From Stackebrandtia endophytica (GTDB lineage Bacteria; Actinomycetota; Actinomycetes; Mycobacteriales; Micromonosporaceae): a DNA stretch of 64,000 nucleotides. The position numbers and the translations under genes are program-made. Positions 1 through 9,738 of this stretch are shown piece by piece. The stretch spans positions 3,472,001-3,536,000 of the forward strand of contig NZ_VFOW01000001.1 of NCBI RefSeq assembly GCF_006716355.1, read 5' to 3'. The notes under the pieces are model-generated. The model saw only the letters and a program-made list of their open reading frames with translations. It made no database searches and had not been told where the DNA came from. Numbering within the stretch: position 1 is the stretch's first letter; every line of letters begins with the position of its first letter.

Positions 1-1
1 G

Positions 2-613
2 GGGGCGACGTATCTGTTGGGTGCGGCGGGTGGTCGGCGACAGGGCACGGTCACGCTGATCTTGGCGGGGGTCGCGGTGTCGACGTTCCTCACCGCCGTT
101 CAGACCTATGTTCAACAGCGCAATGTGGACACGATCGCGAGTGTGTACTCGTGGCTGCTGGGACGGTTGACCGTCGCCAGTTGGGCCGAGGTGCGGATGC
201 TGCTGCCCTATGTCGTGTTCACCGCGATCCTGGTTCTGTTGCGGCGCCGTGAACTGGATGTCCTGTCTGTGGGCGACACGGAGGCCTCCGCGCTGGGGTT
301 GCACCCGAAACGGTCCCGCCTGATTCTGTTGCTGGCCGCGTCGCTGGGTACCGCGGCGGCGGTGTCGGTCAGCGGACTGATCGGTTTCGTCGGAGTGGTG
401 GTGCCGCACATCGTCCGGTTGCTCGCCGGCCGGTCCTATCGCAGTATTCTGCCGTTGTCGCTGCTGGCGGGGGCGTCGTTCCTGATCTTGGCCGACTTGA
501 TCGCCCGTACGGTGTCGGCACCGGCCGAACTGCCGATCGGCGTGGTCACCGCGTTCATCGGTGCCCCGTTCTTCGTGCTGGTCATGCGCACCACCAAGGA
601 GTCCGCCCCGTGA
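2..613 (+). CDS. Iron-siderophore ABC transporter permease, FecCD family (5' end outside window)
   Basis: The frame is open from the first bases, so the start lies upstream and only the last ~203 residues are seen. These are hydrophobic with several membrane helices, and include the FecCD/BtuC-type stretch GFVGVVVPHIVR (near 380-420) that contacts the ATPase. The family forms the membrane channel for iron-siderophore, haem or cobalamin uptake. Its stop codon overlaps the start of the ATPase gene (GTGA), so the two are translationally coupled. Substrate cannot be read from this fragment. The family call is firm; the extent is partial. Confidence 0.88.
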   Translation, partial: GATYLLGAAGGRRQGTVTLILAGVAVSTFLTAVQTYVQQRNVDTIASVYSWLLGRLTVASWAEVRMLLPYVVFTAILVLLRRRELDVLSVGDTEASALGLHPKRSRLILLLAASLGTAAAVSVSGLIGFVGVVVPHIVRLLAGRSYRSILPLSLLAGASFLILADLIARTVSAPAELPIGVVTAFIGAPFFVLVMRTTKESAP

Positions 614-1407
614 CCGCGATCATCGTGTCCGACCTGTCGGTGCGTCTGGGAGGTAACCCGGTTCTGTCGGGGGTCGACCTGACCGTCGAGGCGGGGGAGT
701 GGTTGACCGTGATCGGTCCCAACGGTGCCGGAAAGTCGACGCTGTTGCACGCCATGGCCGGTCTGATCCCGGCGACCGGAACCGTCAGCTGGAACGGTGG
801 CGGTCTCGACGGGTTGTCTCGTCGACAGCGTTCTCAGCGGGTCGCGGTGGTGCCGCAGCATCCGGTGGTGCCGCCGGGTATCACCGTGTTCGACTACGTT
901 CTGCTGGGCCGGACCCCGCATATTCCGCCGCTGGGGCGGGAGAGCCATCGGGACCTCGCGATCGTGACGCGGGTGTGTGAGCGTCTCGACCTGCTCGGGT
1001 TCGCCTCCCGTCATCTCGACACCCTGTCGGGCGGTGAGCGCCAGCGGGCGTTCCTGGCGCGGGCGTTGGCTCAACTGGAGGGTGCACCCGACACCGTGTT
1101 GTTGCTGGACGAGCCCACCAGCGCGCTCGACATCGGGCATCAGCAGGAGGTTCTCGAACTGGTCGACACGTTGCGCGTCGACGCCGGCTTCACGGTCGTG
1201 TCGACGATGCACGAACTGTCGATCGCCGGTGAGTACGCCGACCGGTTGGTGTTGCTGGCCGCCGGCGGTGTTGTCGCGGTCGGGTCCCCGGCGCAGGTGC
1301 TGACGCAGCCGTTGTTGTCGGAGCACTACGGCGCCCACATCGAGGTCATCGACACCGCGTCTGGCCCGGTCGTGGTGCCGGTGCGACCTCGACCGGCCTC
1401 GGACTGA
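610..1407 (+). CDS. ABC transporter ATP-binding protein, FecE/HmuV type
   Basis: A 265-aa cytoplasmic ATPase that would power the adjacent FecCD permease. Walker A (GPNGAGKST, near residue 36), the signature LSGGERQR, Walker B (LLLDEPTSALD) and the H-loop histidine (STMHEL) are all intact and in order, and the length is normal for the family. It starts at a GTG that overlaps the permease stop by 4 bp. A binding protein and a second permease presumably lie upstream of the window. Iron-siderophore or haem uptake is the likely role; the exact ligand is inferred only from the family. Confidence 0.92.
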   Translation: MTAIIVSDLSVRLGGNPVLSGVDLTVEAGEWLTVIGPNGAGKSTLLHAMAGLIPATGTVSWNGGGLDGLSRRQRSQRVAVVPQHPVVPPGITVFDYVLLGRTPHIPPLGRESHRDLAIVTRVCERLDLLGFASRHLDTLSGGERQRAFLARALAQLEGAPDTVLLLDEPTSALDIGHQQEVLELVDTLRVDAGFTVVSTMHELSIAGEYADRLVLLAAGGVVAVGSPAQVLTQPLLSEHYGAHIEVIDTASGPVVVPVRPRPASD

Positions 1408-1458
1408 AATTCTCGGCTTCGTCGACGGCGCGTCGCGATCTCGGGTAAAACCGGTGAC

Positions 1459-3294
1459 GTGGCCAACTCGCAGCGTCGTCGCCGTCTTCAGCCCAGCAAA
1501 CCCGTCGTTCGGGCCGCGTTGTTGTATGCGGGCGCGACCGCGTTGGTGTGTTGGGTGATCCTGCTGGGCATCGCCGTCTACACCGAACCGGCCAGCATCG
1601 ACTTCAGTGGTACCTGGTTGGCCGTGGCGACGATCGCGGCCGCGATCGCCGTCATCACGGTGCTGTCGCTGCTGGTCACGCACCCCGGTTGGATCAGTGG
1701 CGTGGCCGGGGGAGTCGTCGCGGTCATCGCGGCTGCGGGGGCGTTCCTGATCTACATCACGATGCCCGAACCGAGTGTCACCGCGTTCATCACCCACCGG
1801 CACGCGTTGGCGGCCCTGGCGTTCGGTTTCGGTGTCGTGGGTGGTGGTCTGCTGGTGTTGGCGGAGATGGTGACCGAGGGGCGGGTGCCGACTAGGCGGG
1901 AGACACCGAAGTGGGCGCCCCGCGTGGGGGTCGGCATGGTCGTGCTGGTGTTGGTGGCGGCCGGTTTCGGGGTGCCCGCTATGCACCGTTGGGCCGATTC
2001 GGCGAACACCGAGGCCAGTTTCGCGCAGGGTGCGTTGCCGGTGTCGGAGCAGGAGCTGCTGTTGGAGGAGCCGTCGGAGGCGATGGACGGCAAGGTCGTC
2101 GCGGCGACCCCGGGCGGGCTTCTCACGGTCGACAAGGGCGGCAAGGGGTCGGCGGTGGCGGTGACGATGCGCGACGCCGCCTCCGGTGGCGAACGGTGGC
2201 ATCACCGCCGGTGGAACCGTGAGGCGTTGCAGCCGCCGGTGTTGACCGCCGACGGCACCAGGATCGGTCTGGTGGGTAAACGCCGTGATGACACGACGTT
2301 GCAGCATCTGACGATTCTGGACAGTTACAGCGGCAGGGTCCAGGTCGACATCCCGTTCGACGGGTCGCCCGGACAACTGGAGTTGATGACCGATGAGGTC
2401 CTGGTGTATTTCGCCGGGGCGGAGCAGAACTCGGTGTCGGGCCGGGACCTGTCGGGTAACCGGCTGTGGGATTACGAGGTGCCGATCGGGTGTGTGGCGA
2501 CCACGACCACCGCGGTCGGGGAGGTCGTGGGCGTGGCGTTGGCGTGTCGCGCCGATGACGGTTCCGAGGAGGAGGCCCGAGTGGTCGGCTTGAACGCGAA
2601 GTCGGGTCGGGACGTGTGGGAGTGGGTGGCGCCCGAGGAGGGGCGGATATATCCCGGTGGCATGGTCGCCGCGTTGGAGAAGCTGGTCGTGGACGTTCGG
2701 AGGGACGAGTCACCCAACGACAGCCTGTTCGCCGCGCGGATGTACCGGCACGACCTCAATGCGATCCGGGTGGAGGATGGCGAGACCGATTGGCGTGAAA
2801 AGGATCTCGACCTGGGCAACACGTACGCGCCTGCCTGTGTGGGAACACTGCAGGTCGCCGGGGTGCCCGTCGAGGGGGATGATCTGAGCCGGGCCCGCGT
2901 CATCCTCGGTGAGTGCCATCAGATTCCGGGAACGGCGGGCGCCACGATGGACATAGCAGCCTATTCCATTGAGGATGGCGATCGGGTGCTTCGGACTCAG
3001 GCGAAGATGGGTTACTCGCCCACTCGCGACGAGGACACCACCGGATGGTTCATGGGGCTGCCCGATGGGCGGGTGTTGATGACCGTCGACGGTTCACTGG
3101 ACATCAATGAACCCGATTGTCGTCTGTTCATCGCCGGGCCCACCAAGAAGAACGCCGACGCCAAACGACTGCCGGTACCCGAATCCATCAAGGATAGTGG
3201 CTGGTGTCGGCAGGCGGCATTGAGCCTGAGCCCGGCCGGAGTCACCGTCGGCTACACATTGGATGACCAGTCGCGGTTCTTCTCGCTGGGGTGA
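1459..3294 (+). CDS. Membrane protein with extracytoplasmic PQQ-like beta-propeller domain
   Basis: 611 aa. The first ~175 residues hold about five hydrophobic helices; the rest is soluble and rich in the short W/G-containing strands of a PQQ-like beta-propeller (for example SGRDLSGNRLWDYEVPI and LNAKSGRDVWEWV). The likely arrangement is a membrane anchor carrying a propeller outside the cell. No catalytic motif is recognised, so the function is unknown; such propellers often act as binding scaffolds. It lies 51 bp after the ABC ATPase and converges on the zinc-ribbon gene with only 10 bp between the stops. The GTG start is the best in-frame choice but has no strong ribosome binding site. Confidence 0.7.
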   Translation: MANSQRRRRLQPSKPVVRAALLYAGATALVCWVILLGIAVYTEPASIDFSGTWLAVATIAAAIAVITVLSLLVTHPGWISGVAGGVVAVIAAAGAFLIYITMPEPSVTAFITHRHALAALAFGFGVVGGGLLVLAEMVTEGRVPTRRETPKWAPRVGVGMVVLVLVAAGFGVPAMHRWADSANTEASFAQGALPVSEQELLLEEPSEAMDGKVVAATPGGLLTVDKGGKGSAVAVTMRDAASGGERWHHRRWNREALQPPVLTADGTRIGLVGKRRDDTTLQHLTILDSYSGRVQVDIPFDGSPGQLELMTDEVLVYFAGAEQNSVSGRDLSGNRLWDYEVPIGCVATTTTAVGEVVGVALACRADDGSEEEARVVGLNAKSGRDVWEWVAPEEGRIYPGGMVAALEKLVVDVRRDESPNDSLFAARMYRHDLNAIRVEDGETDWREKDLDLGNTYAPACVGTLQVAGVPVEGDDLSRARVILGECHQIPGTAGATMDIAAYSIEDGDRVLRTQAKMGYSPTRDEDTTGWFMGLPDGRVLMTVDGSLDINEPDCRLFIAGPTKKNADAKRLPVPESIKDSGWCRQAALSLSPAGVTVGYTLDDQSRFFSLG

Positions 3295-3304
3295 GGTGGT
3301 GCCG

Positions 3305-3631
3305 CTACTTGCTGGCGGTCGCGGCCGGTTTGTCGGCCTTCTTGGTCTCCGACTTCGTCGACTCGGTCTTCTTGGAGTCCGACTTGGTGTCGGAGCCCTT
3401 GGAGTCCGACTTCGGCGCCGAGTCGTTCTTGGCGAGCTCACGACCCGAGCCGCTGCGGGAATCGGTCCGGTAGAACCCGCTGCCCTTGAACACCACGCCG
3501 ACGGAGTTGAACTGCTTGCGCAGTGTGCTCTCGCCGCATGCGGGACACTCGACCAGCGGCTGGTCGGTGAACGACTGCCTGGCCTCCAGGTCGTTGCCGC
3601 AGTTGGTGCAGGTGTATTGGTAGGTGGGCAC
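3305..3631 (-). CDS. FmdB/CxxC_CxxC_SSSS family zinc-ribbon protein
   Basis: 108 aa. It begins PTYQYTCTNCGNDLE and has the pairs CTNC and CPAC, the typical FmdB-type zinc ribbon, followed by a low-complexity tail rich in Ser, Asp and Lys (SDSKGSDTKSDSKK). The GTG start at 3631 is chosen because it follows a good GGAGG site and gives the usual N-terminus of the family; the open frame further upstream is not conserved-looking. The family is widespread in actinobacteria and often sits near the 5-formyl-THF cyclo-ligase gene, as here. A regulatory or nucleic-acid-binding role is usually assumed but not proven. Confidence 0.85.
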   Translation of the reverse strand: MPTYQYTCTNCGNDLEARQSFTDQPLVECPACGESTLRKQFNSVGVVFKGSGFYRTDSRSGSGRELAKNDSAPKSDSKGSDTKSDSKKTESTKSETKKADKPAATASK

Positions 3632-3769
3632 GGGTTGCCTCCGAAATCTGGCACTCGGATGTTTCGAGTGCCAATTGTGCGGCATTGACGTTGGATTGAC
3701 CACATCCGGGGGCGGGTTCGTGTTCAACCCCATAGATGATCCGCCCATTCAGCAGTGCAAACATCCAGG

Positions 3770-4381
3770 TTAACGCGGCTCCAACCGCGTCAGGCCACCC
3801 GTCGGAGTGATCACCGCGGTCACCGCTCGGTCGTGTGGCTCCTGCGGCACGTGATGCGGCCACTCTCCGTCGTACAGCAACGCCACCACCGGTGTCGACC
3901 GATCCACCCGGGCCAACGCCCGGTCGTAGCTGCCGCCACCGCGCCCCAGCCTGGCGCCGGTCGGACCGACCGCCAGCGCCGGAACCACCACCAGATCGGC
4001 CCGGGTGATCGCCGAGCGCCCCAGACCCGGTTCCACCGGTTGGGTGATTCCCCGCGCACCGGCGACCGTGCCACCGGTGTAGGGTGCCCAATCCAGGTCG
4101 GCGTCGGGAAGCAGCACGGGAAGCAGCACTCGGTGACCAGCCGCCACCAATCGGTCGGGCAGCCCGGCGCCCGGTTCATCGGGCAACGGAAAGTACGCCG
4201 CGACCGTCAGTGGGGAACGGGTCGGAGCTGATTCGACGCCGGTGGCGAGCAGCGTGTTCACCACGGTGACGTCGTCTCTTGCCCGTACGGCCGGGTCGCG
4301 ATTGCGACGTGCGGCCAGAATTGCTCGCCGCAACGCGACTTTCTGGGCACGGGAATCGTTGTGTTGATAGGAAAAGCCCAT
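3770..4381 (-). CDS. 5-formyltetrahydrofolate cyclo-ligase
   Basis: 203 aa. The ATP-dependent enzyme converts 5-formyl-THF to 5,10-methenyl-THF, returning stored folate to one-carbon metabolism. The N-terminal RAQKVALRRAILAARR and the C-terminal glycine-rich block LGRGGGSYDRAL (the substrate and phosphate binding loop) are diagnostic. The ATG at 4381 is preferred over upstream starts because a GGAGG sequence stands directly before it. The gene is transcribed away from the GGDEF and galU genes. In mycobacteria the same gene sits next to galU and moeA, so the neighbourhood is conserved. Confidence 0.9.
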   Translation of the reverse strand: MGFSYQHNDSRAQKVALRRAILAARRNRDPAVRARDDVTVVNTLLATGVESAPTRSPLTVAAYFPLPDEPGAGLPDRLVAAGHRVLLPVLLPDADLDWAPYTGGTVAGARGITQPVEPGLGRSAITRADLVVVPALAVGPTGARLGRGGGSYDRALARVDRSTPVVALLYDGEWPHHVPQEPHDRAVTAVITPTGGLTRLEPR

Positions 4382-4506
4382 TGGGCCTCCGTCGTTCGGA
4401 TCGGTTTTTTCCCCGTAAGTCCGGCCTGTAGTGCGGAAGTTGTCGCCCTGTGTAACGCTCATCAATAGACGATCCGCCGTTTTCCGTGGTGGGAGGAGGG
4501 TCTACG

Positions 4507-6543
4507 GTGCCGTTGCGAGCACGGTTGACCGCGGCATTCCTGGTGGTGGTGCTGGGCCCGGTGTTGCTGGGTGCGGTCTTCATCGGTGCCGCTGTCAACG
4601 CTGTGACCGATGGCCGTGCCGTGGATCGACTCAATGCCGCCGCCGCCAGCGTCACCGCGGTCACTCGCAACCATTGTGACCGCCTCACCTCCACCGCTGC
4701 CGCGATCGCGGTGCTCTTCGGTGAGGATACCGCCGCCGCCACCGCGGCCGCCTCCCACGCGGTCACCAGTCAGCGTCTGGAGCGGGTCTGGTTGAGCGAC
4801 ACCGATGGTGCGGTCGTCGCCGAAGCCGGTGTCGAAGCCGCCGAACTGGGTAACCAGGTGCAATGCCGACAACCGACATCGGTGACTGGAATCGATACTC
4901 TCGTTGCCGGCGTTGAGGTCCAGGATGCCGACGGTCGCCGTGTCGGATACGCGACAGCCGCGATGCGTGTCGACGCCGCGTTTCTGGCGGAGTTGGCGGA
5001 AGTATCGGGGGCGGAGGTCACCGTCGACGACGGTCGGATGCCGCCGTCCTCCTCCTACACCGGGGCCCGTTCCTCGCAGGCGCGGGAGAGTTTGCGGTTG
5101 GCGGAGTCGTCCGCCGAGTCCGAACTGGTCGTGACCGGTGACACCGGGCTCATGGTGCGGTCGGTGCCGGTCGAGACCGGTTCGCCGGTGCCCTATGTGG
5201 TGTCGCTGTACGAGGACTCCGGGCGGGAGCTGTTCGGGATTCTCGCGGTCATCGTGGTCACCGCCGCGTTGCTCGCGGTGTCGGCCGCCGCATGGCTGGC
5301 CCGTTCCGCCACGCGCCCGATGGCCCAACTGGCCGACGGCGCCGAGGCCATCGCGCGCGGCGATCTGACCGTCCGGGTTCCGGTGCACGGCAACGACGAG
5401 CTCGCCGGTCTGGCGCGAAGCTTCAACCGGATGGCCAGGGAGACCCAGGGCTACGTGCAGGCGCTCACCGCCAGCCGTGACCAGTTGCGCGGCCAGCTGA
5501 ACCTGTTGGGTGACACGCTGTCCAGCACTTTGGACCTGGAGCGGATCCTGGAGGTCATCGTGGACACCGCGGTGGTGGCCACCGGTGCTCGCGCCGGGGT
5601 CATGTTGCTGGTCGACGCCGACAACTCCCAGATGTTGGCCGGTCGTATCGCCGAAGGCCCAGCGGAGGTCGGGACCCGCCGCACCGGCGACATTCGACTG
5701 CCCATAGGGGAGGGTCTTCTGGGGGAGGTCGCCGCGCGGACGCGTGCCATCCGCGGCACCGTGGGCGGGGAGGGGATGCCGATTCTGAGCCCCCGGGAAC
5801 CGCAGTGCCGCAGTTTCCTGGCCGTTCCGGTGGTGTCGCTGGCCGGTCGCGGCGGCGACGGCGTCGAGCCGGCGGCGACGGCCTCCGGCCTACTCGGGGT
5901 CCTCGCCGTCTACGACCGTCCCGGCGATGACGAGTTCGACGACACCGACCTCACCACGTTGCGTACCTTCGCCGGTCAGGCGGCCGTCGCCGTCGGCAAC
6001 GTGCTGTCACACCGGGAGGCGCAGCGACTGTCGCTGACCGACCCGCTCACCGGTTTGTGGAACTACCGATATCTGCAAGTCTCCATGGCGCGGGAGGTGG
6101 AGCGAGCCGGTCGGTTCCATCGACGCGCCGCGGTGATCGTCATCGATCTCGACAAGTTCAAAGTCGTCAACGACACTTTCGGCCACCTCGCCGGGGACAC
6201 GGTTCTGGCGGAGGTGGCCAGACGCATCAGCAACGAGATCCGCGACGTCGACCTGGCGTTTCGATACGGCGGTGAGGAGTTCGTGGTGCTGCTGCCCGAA
6301 GCGGAGGTCTCCGGTGCCGAACGGGTGGCCGAACGGCTATGGCAGGCGGTCCGATCGGAGCCGGTCAGTGTGGAATCGGCTGCCGGGCAACCGGAACGCG
6401 TCATCGACGTGACCGTCTCATTGGGAGTGGCCGTCTTCCCTGATCACGGCGATGACGGATCGCAGGTGTTGTCGGCCGCGGACGAGGCGCTGTACGCCGC
6501 GAAAGCCGCCGGCCGCGACACCTGGCGGGTGGCCGGTAGATAA
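4507..6543 (+). CDS. Membrane diguanylate cyclase-type sensor (HAMP-GAF-GGDEF)
   Basis: 678 aa. One membrane helix at the N-terminus, an extracytoplasmic sensor region to about residue 240, a second helix (~241-264), a HAMP linker, a GAF domain (~350-500) and a C-terminal GGDEF domain. The active-site motif is GGEEF near residue 587, an accepted catalytic variant, in the context FRYGGEEFVVLLPE, so c-di-GMP synthesis is likely. The GTG start at 4507 follows a strong GGGAGGAGGG site; an earlier in-frame GTG overlaps that site. It ends 25 bp before galU. No EAL domain is present. The signal sensed is not evident. Confidence 0.9.
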   Translation: MPLRARLTAAFLVVVLGPVLLGAVFIGAAVNAVTDGRAVDRLNAAAASVTAVTRNHCDRLTSTAAAIAVLFGEDTAAATAAASHAVTSQRLERVWLSDTDGAVVAEAGVEAAELGNQVQCRQPTSVTGIDTLVAGVEVQDADGRRVGYATAAMRVDAAFLAELAEVSGAEVTVDDGRMPPSSSYTGARSSQARESLRLAESSAESELVVTGDTGLMVRSVPVETGSPVPYVVSLYEDSGRELFGILAVIVVTAALLAVSAAAWLARSATRPMAQLADGAEAIARGDLTVRVPVHGNDELAGLARSFNRMARETQGYVQALTASRDQLRGQLNLLGDTLSSTLDLERILEVIVDTAVVATGARAGVMLLVDADNSQMLAGRIAEGPAEVGTRRTGDIRLPIGEGLLGEVAARTRAIRGTVGGEGMPILSPREPQCRSFLAVPVVSLAGRGGDGVEPAATASGLLGVLAVYDRPGDDEFDDTDLTTLRTFAGQAAVAVGNVLSHREAQRLSLTDPLTGLWNYRYLQVSMAREVERAGRFHRRAAVIVIDLDKFKVVNDTFGHLAGDTVLAEVARRISNEIRDVDLAFRYGGEEFVVLLPEAEVSGAERVAERLWQAVRSEPVSVESAAGQPERVIDVTVSLGVAVFPDHGDDGSQVLSAADEALYAAKAAGRDTWRVAGR

Positions 6544-6568
6544 CGCTGTGGGCGGTTAGTCTCGACCC

Positions 6569-7474
6569 ATGTCAGCTGCCGACACCACCTTTCGCATCAA
6601 GGCGGTCATCCCCGCCGCCGGAATCGCCACCCGGTTCCTCCCCGCGACCAAAGCCGTCCCCAAAGAACTGTTCCCGGTGATCGATCGACCGGTTCTGCAA
6701 TACGTGGTCGAGGAGGCCGCCGGAGCCGACATCCGTGACATCCTGCTGGTCACCGGACGCGGCAAGACCTCCATGGTCGACCATTTCGATCGCCGCCCCG
6801 ACCTGGAGCAGCGACTCATCGACCGCGGCGACACCGCCCGACTGTCGGCCATCATGGAACCCGCGGACCTCGCCGAGATCTACACCTGTCGACAGGCCGA
6901 ACCGTTGGGCTTGGGACACGCGGTCTCCTACGCCGAGTCCCATGTCCAAGGTGAACCGTTCGCGGTTCTGCTGGCCGACGAGTTCACCGCACCCGAAGAC
7001 GGCCTGTTGCAGCGCATGATCGCACTTCAGGCGAAAACCGGGGGTATCGTCCTGGCGCTGCTGGAGGTCCCGCGCGACCAGGTGAATCGGTACGGAGTTG
7101 CGGCCATCGAACCCACCGACGAGCCTGACGTGGTTAAGGTGACCAAGTTGGTCGAGAAACCCGAGATCGACGACGCACCCAGCAACCTCATTCTCATCGG
7201 TCGATACATCCTTCCATCGGCTATCTTCGATGCCATTCGGGTCACCGAGCCCGGAAAAGGAGGCGAAATCCAGCTCACCGATGCCATGGCCGCCATGTTG
7301 GCCAACGGCACCCCGGTCCACGGCATCGTCTTCCGTGGCACCCGGCACGACACCGGCGAACCCGGTGGATATCTACGCACCATCATCGAACTGGCCATGC
7401 GGCGCGACGATCTGGCGTCGTTCAAGGATTGGCTGACGACATTTGTGGCGGAACGAAATGAGAGTCAGATGTAA
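6569..7474 (+). CDS. galU: UTP-glucose-1-phosphate uridylyltransferase
   Basis: 301 aa cytoplasmic enzyme making UDP-glucose from UTP and glucose-1-phosphate, a precursor for envelope sugars. The N-terminal nucleotide-binding signature VIPAAGIATRFLPATKAVPK and the core PKELFPVIDRPVLQYVVEEA are classical GalU, and the length fits. It is followed after 244 bp by the moeA/glp paralogue, an order shared with mycobacteria and corynebacteria. The spacer 7475-7718 contains arginine-rich open frames in more than one phase but nothing that looks like a real protein. Confidence 0.95.
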   Translation: MSAADTTFRIKAVIPAAGIATRFLPATKAVPKELFPVIDRPVLQYVVEEAAGADIRDILLVTGRGKTSMVDHFDRRPDLEQRLIDRGDTARLSAIMEPADLAEIYTCRQAEPLGLGHAVSYAESHVQGEPFAVLLADEFTAPEDGLLQRMIALQAKTGGIVLALLEVPRDQVNRYGVAAIEPTDEPDVVKVTKLVEKPEIDDAPSNLILIGRYILPSAIFDAIRVTEPGKGGEIQLTDAMAAMLANGTPVHGIVFRGTRHDTGEPGGYLRTIIELAMRRDDLASFKDWLTTFVAERNESQM

Positions 7475-7718
7475 GAACCTGTCTGGTAGACCCAGACGGA
7501 TTCCAGATGACGCGAGTGACCAGCGGATTCGTCGTGGATACGGGGCGTCGAGGCGGCCGCACGGCAAGGCGGAGAAGAAACCGGTACCGGGTTCGTACCG
7601 GCAACGCCGCCGGGCTCCGCACTCGGCGTTTCGAGCGGGCGCTCACCACCGACATCCGAACTACCAGACGCTCGCTAGAACGACCCGCTCGCGGAACGGA
7701 AACAACGGGGGATGAACA

Positions 7719-8957
7719 GTGGACAACAACGACGATCCGGTCGCGGTGGCGGAGTTCTTGCAGGGGGCGATGGCCAAGGTCCGGCCACTACCGACCATTG
7801 ACCTTGATCTGACCCAGGCCTGCGGATGCGTCCTGGGCGCCGACGTACCGGCGCCCGGGCCGCTCCCGGCGTTCGACCATGCCACTGTGGATGGCTACGC
7901 GGTGCGGCTGGAGGACGTCACCGGAGCCAGCGCGGAGCGACCGGTCAACCTGAAGGTCCTCGGCGACGTCTCGGCCGCCAGCTGGCGGCCGGTGCGACTG
8001 GTGGCGGGCACCTGCTTCGCGGTGGCCGCCGGTGCCGCCCTGCCGTCGGGCACCGACGCGGTCATACCGCTCAACTGGACCGACGAGGGCATGGCCGCGG
8101 TCCAGGTGATCCAGGCGCCCAAACGCGGCCACGGCCTGAAACGGACCGGCAGCGAACGCGCCTCGGGAGAGGTGTTGGCGCACAACGGTAGACAGGTGAC
8201 CCCGCAACTGGTCGCCCTCCTGGCCGCCGCCGGAGTGGGCGACATCATCGTGCGACCCACACCACGGGTCGTGGTCATCGCCACCGGCGACGAGTTGATG
8301 GACACCGGTCGCGTCAGCCAACCCGGACAGTTGGTGGACGTCAATTCGCACGCGTTGACCGCCGCCGCCTCCGAGGCCGGTGCTCACGCCTACCGGGTCG
8401 GAATCTGCGACGACGAACCGGAGGCACTGCGCGCCGTCCTCGACGACCAGACGCTGCGCGCCGACCTGATCATCACCACCGGTGGCACCGGCACCGGTCC
8501 CGGGGACATGGTGCGACGCACCTTCGGGCGCGACCGCACCGTGACGTTCTCACCGGTGTCGGTCTACCCGTGCAACACGATCGGTTTCGGCACGGTGGGG
8601 CCCGAGGAGGTGCCGATCACCTGCCTGCCGGGTGACCCCGGGGCCGCGATGATCGCCTTCGAGGTGCTGGCCAGGCCGATCATCCTGCGGTTGGCCGGTG
8701 CCGAACCGGTGTTTCGGCCCAGCGTGCGGGCCAACCTGATCGAATCGGTCTCCTCACCGGTGGGCTACCGGGAGTTTCGGCCGGTTCACGTCGCCGAACG
8801 GCGTGGCGGCGGGTACACAGTGGCGCCGCTGCCTGGCGGTCCGTACACTTTGTCGAGCTTGGCGGAGGCTACCGGACTGATGGTTCTGGGGGAGAAGGTC
8901 ACGACGGCCCCCGCCGGCTCCACCGTTGACATATTGCTATTCGATAGGCATCGATGA
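7719..8957 (+). CDS. MoeA-family molybdopterin molybdotransferase, probable Glp orthologue
   Basis: 412 aa. It has the MoeA/gephyrin domain order: N-terminal MoeA domains (DHATVDGYAV), the MoCF-binding fold with TGDEL and the TTGGTGTGPGDM loop, and a C-terminal domain IV. In the family the protein inserts molybdate into molybdopterin. The position between galU and rimJ/sepX is that of Glp of Corynebacterium glutamicum, a gephyrin-like protein working with the divisome and its membrane receptor GlpR. No other molybdenum-cofactor gene is in the window. A GTG start follows a GGGGGA site. The stop overlaps the next start by 4 bp. Enzymatic, cell-division or double role cannot be decided from sequence. 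Confidence 0.85.
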   Translation: MDNNDDPVAVAEFLQGAMAKVRPLPTIDLDLTQACGCVLGADVPAPGPLPAFDHATVDGYAVRLEDVTGASAERPVNLKVLGDVSAASWRPVRLVAGTCFAVAAGAALPSGTDAVIPLNWTDEGMAAVQVIQAPKRGHGLKRTGSERASGEVLAHNGRQVTPQLVALLAAAGVGDIIVRPTPRVVVIATGDELMDTGRVSQPGQLVDVNSHALTAAASEAGAHAYRVGICDDEPEALRAVLDDQTLRADLIITTGGTGTGPGDMVRRTFGRDRTVTFSPVSVYPCNTIGFGTVGPEEVPITCLPGDPGAAMIAFEVLARPIILRLAGAEPVFRPSVRANLIESVSSPVGYREFRPVHVAERRGGGYTVAPLPGGPYTLSSLAEATGLMVLGEKVTTAPAGSTVDILLFDRHR

Positions 8958-9571
8958 ATATGTATAACCCGGGCTGGCCCGCCACCCTGACACACGACCG
9001 GGTCAGCCTGCGCCCCTATCGACGCTCCGACGCGACACATTGGAGTGCGGTGCGCCGCCGAAACGAAGGCTGGCTCGCCCATTGGGAACCGGCGTCGGGA
9101 GCCTCCTGGCACGAGGCCAACTCCCCGGCCGGCTTCCGCACCATGTATCGCGACCTGCGCCGCAGCGCCAAAACCGGAGCCACCTGGCCCTTCGCGGTCT
9201 GCTACGACGGTGAGCTGGTCGGCGGGATGACCGTCGGAAGCATCACCCGTCGGGCGTTCTGCTCCGCCCACGTCGGCTACTGGATCGACGAACAGCACGC
9301 CGGAAAGGGCATCGCGCCCACCGCGCTCGCGCTGATCTGCGATCACGCGTTCACTTCGGGTCGGCTGCACCGCATCGAGGTGAACATCCAGCCCCACAAC
9401 ACCCCCAGTCGTCGCGTCGTGGAGAAGCTCGGGTTCCGCGAGGAGGCGATGTACAAGGCGTACCTGTACATCAACAACCAGTGGCGTGACCACATCGGAT
9501 TCGGTATGACCGTCGAAGACGTCACCGGCGGTGGAGTGCTGGCCCGCTGGCTCAAGTCCGGGAAGGACTGA
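8954..9571 (+). CDS. GNAT acetyltransferase, RimJ/RimL type
   Basis: 205 aa. The N-terminal DRVSLRPYRRSDATHW, the acetyl-CoA loop region (GYWIDEQHAGKGIAPTAL, a Q/RxxGxG/A variant) and the C-terminal NIQPHNTPSRRVVEKLGF are typical of N-acetyltransferases acting on protein N-termini such as ribosomal proteins. It starts inside the stop codon of the moeA/glp gene (ATGA overlap), so co-translation is expected. The gene keeps this place in the galU-glp-rimJ-sepX block of other actinobacteria. The substrate is unknown. Confidence 0.88.
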   Translation: MNMYNPGWPATLTHDRVSLRPYRRSDATHWSAVRRRNEGWLAHWEPASGASWHEANSPAGFRTMYRDLRRSAKTGATWPFAVCYDGELVGGMTVGSITRRAFCSAHVGYWIDEQHAGKGIAPTALALICDHAFTSGRLHRIEVNIQPHNTPSRRVVEKLGFREEAMYKAYLYINNQWRDHIGFGMTVEDVTGGGVLARWLKSGKD

Positions 9572-9738
9572 GCCCCACTTTCGCGGGCGTGCCGTCGATT
9601 CCGGTGGCGTCGGGCCGGTAACTTGTGGATCGACGATAGCGGTAGTTGGTGTGCTTTGTCGGTCAAAGCCACCGGCGACGGCGTACCCTCGTTTAAACGT
9701 GCACCTTGGGGAACACTCCGCTGCGGACAGGAGGGGAT

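Noticed and set aside
436-2376. Long minus-strand open frame (646 codons)
   Set aside because: It runs antisense to the ABC ATPase and propeller genes, is rich in Arg, His and Gln, and has no recognisable domain; typical of the antisense phase in high-GC DNA.
7475-7718. Small gene between galU and the moeA-like gene
   Set aside because: Frames in several phases are Arg-rich without a ribosome site or domain.
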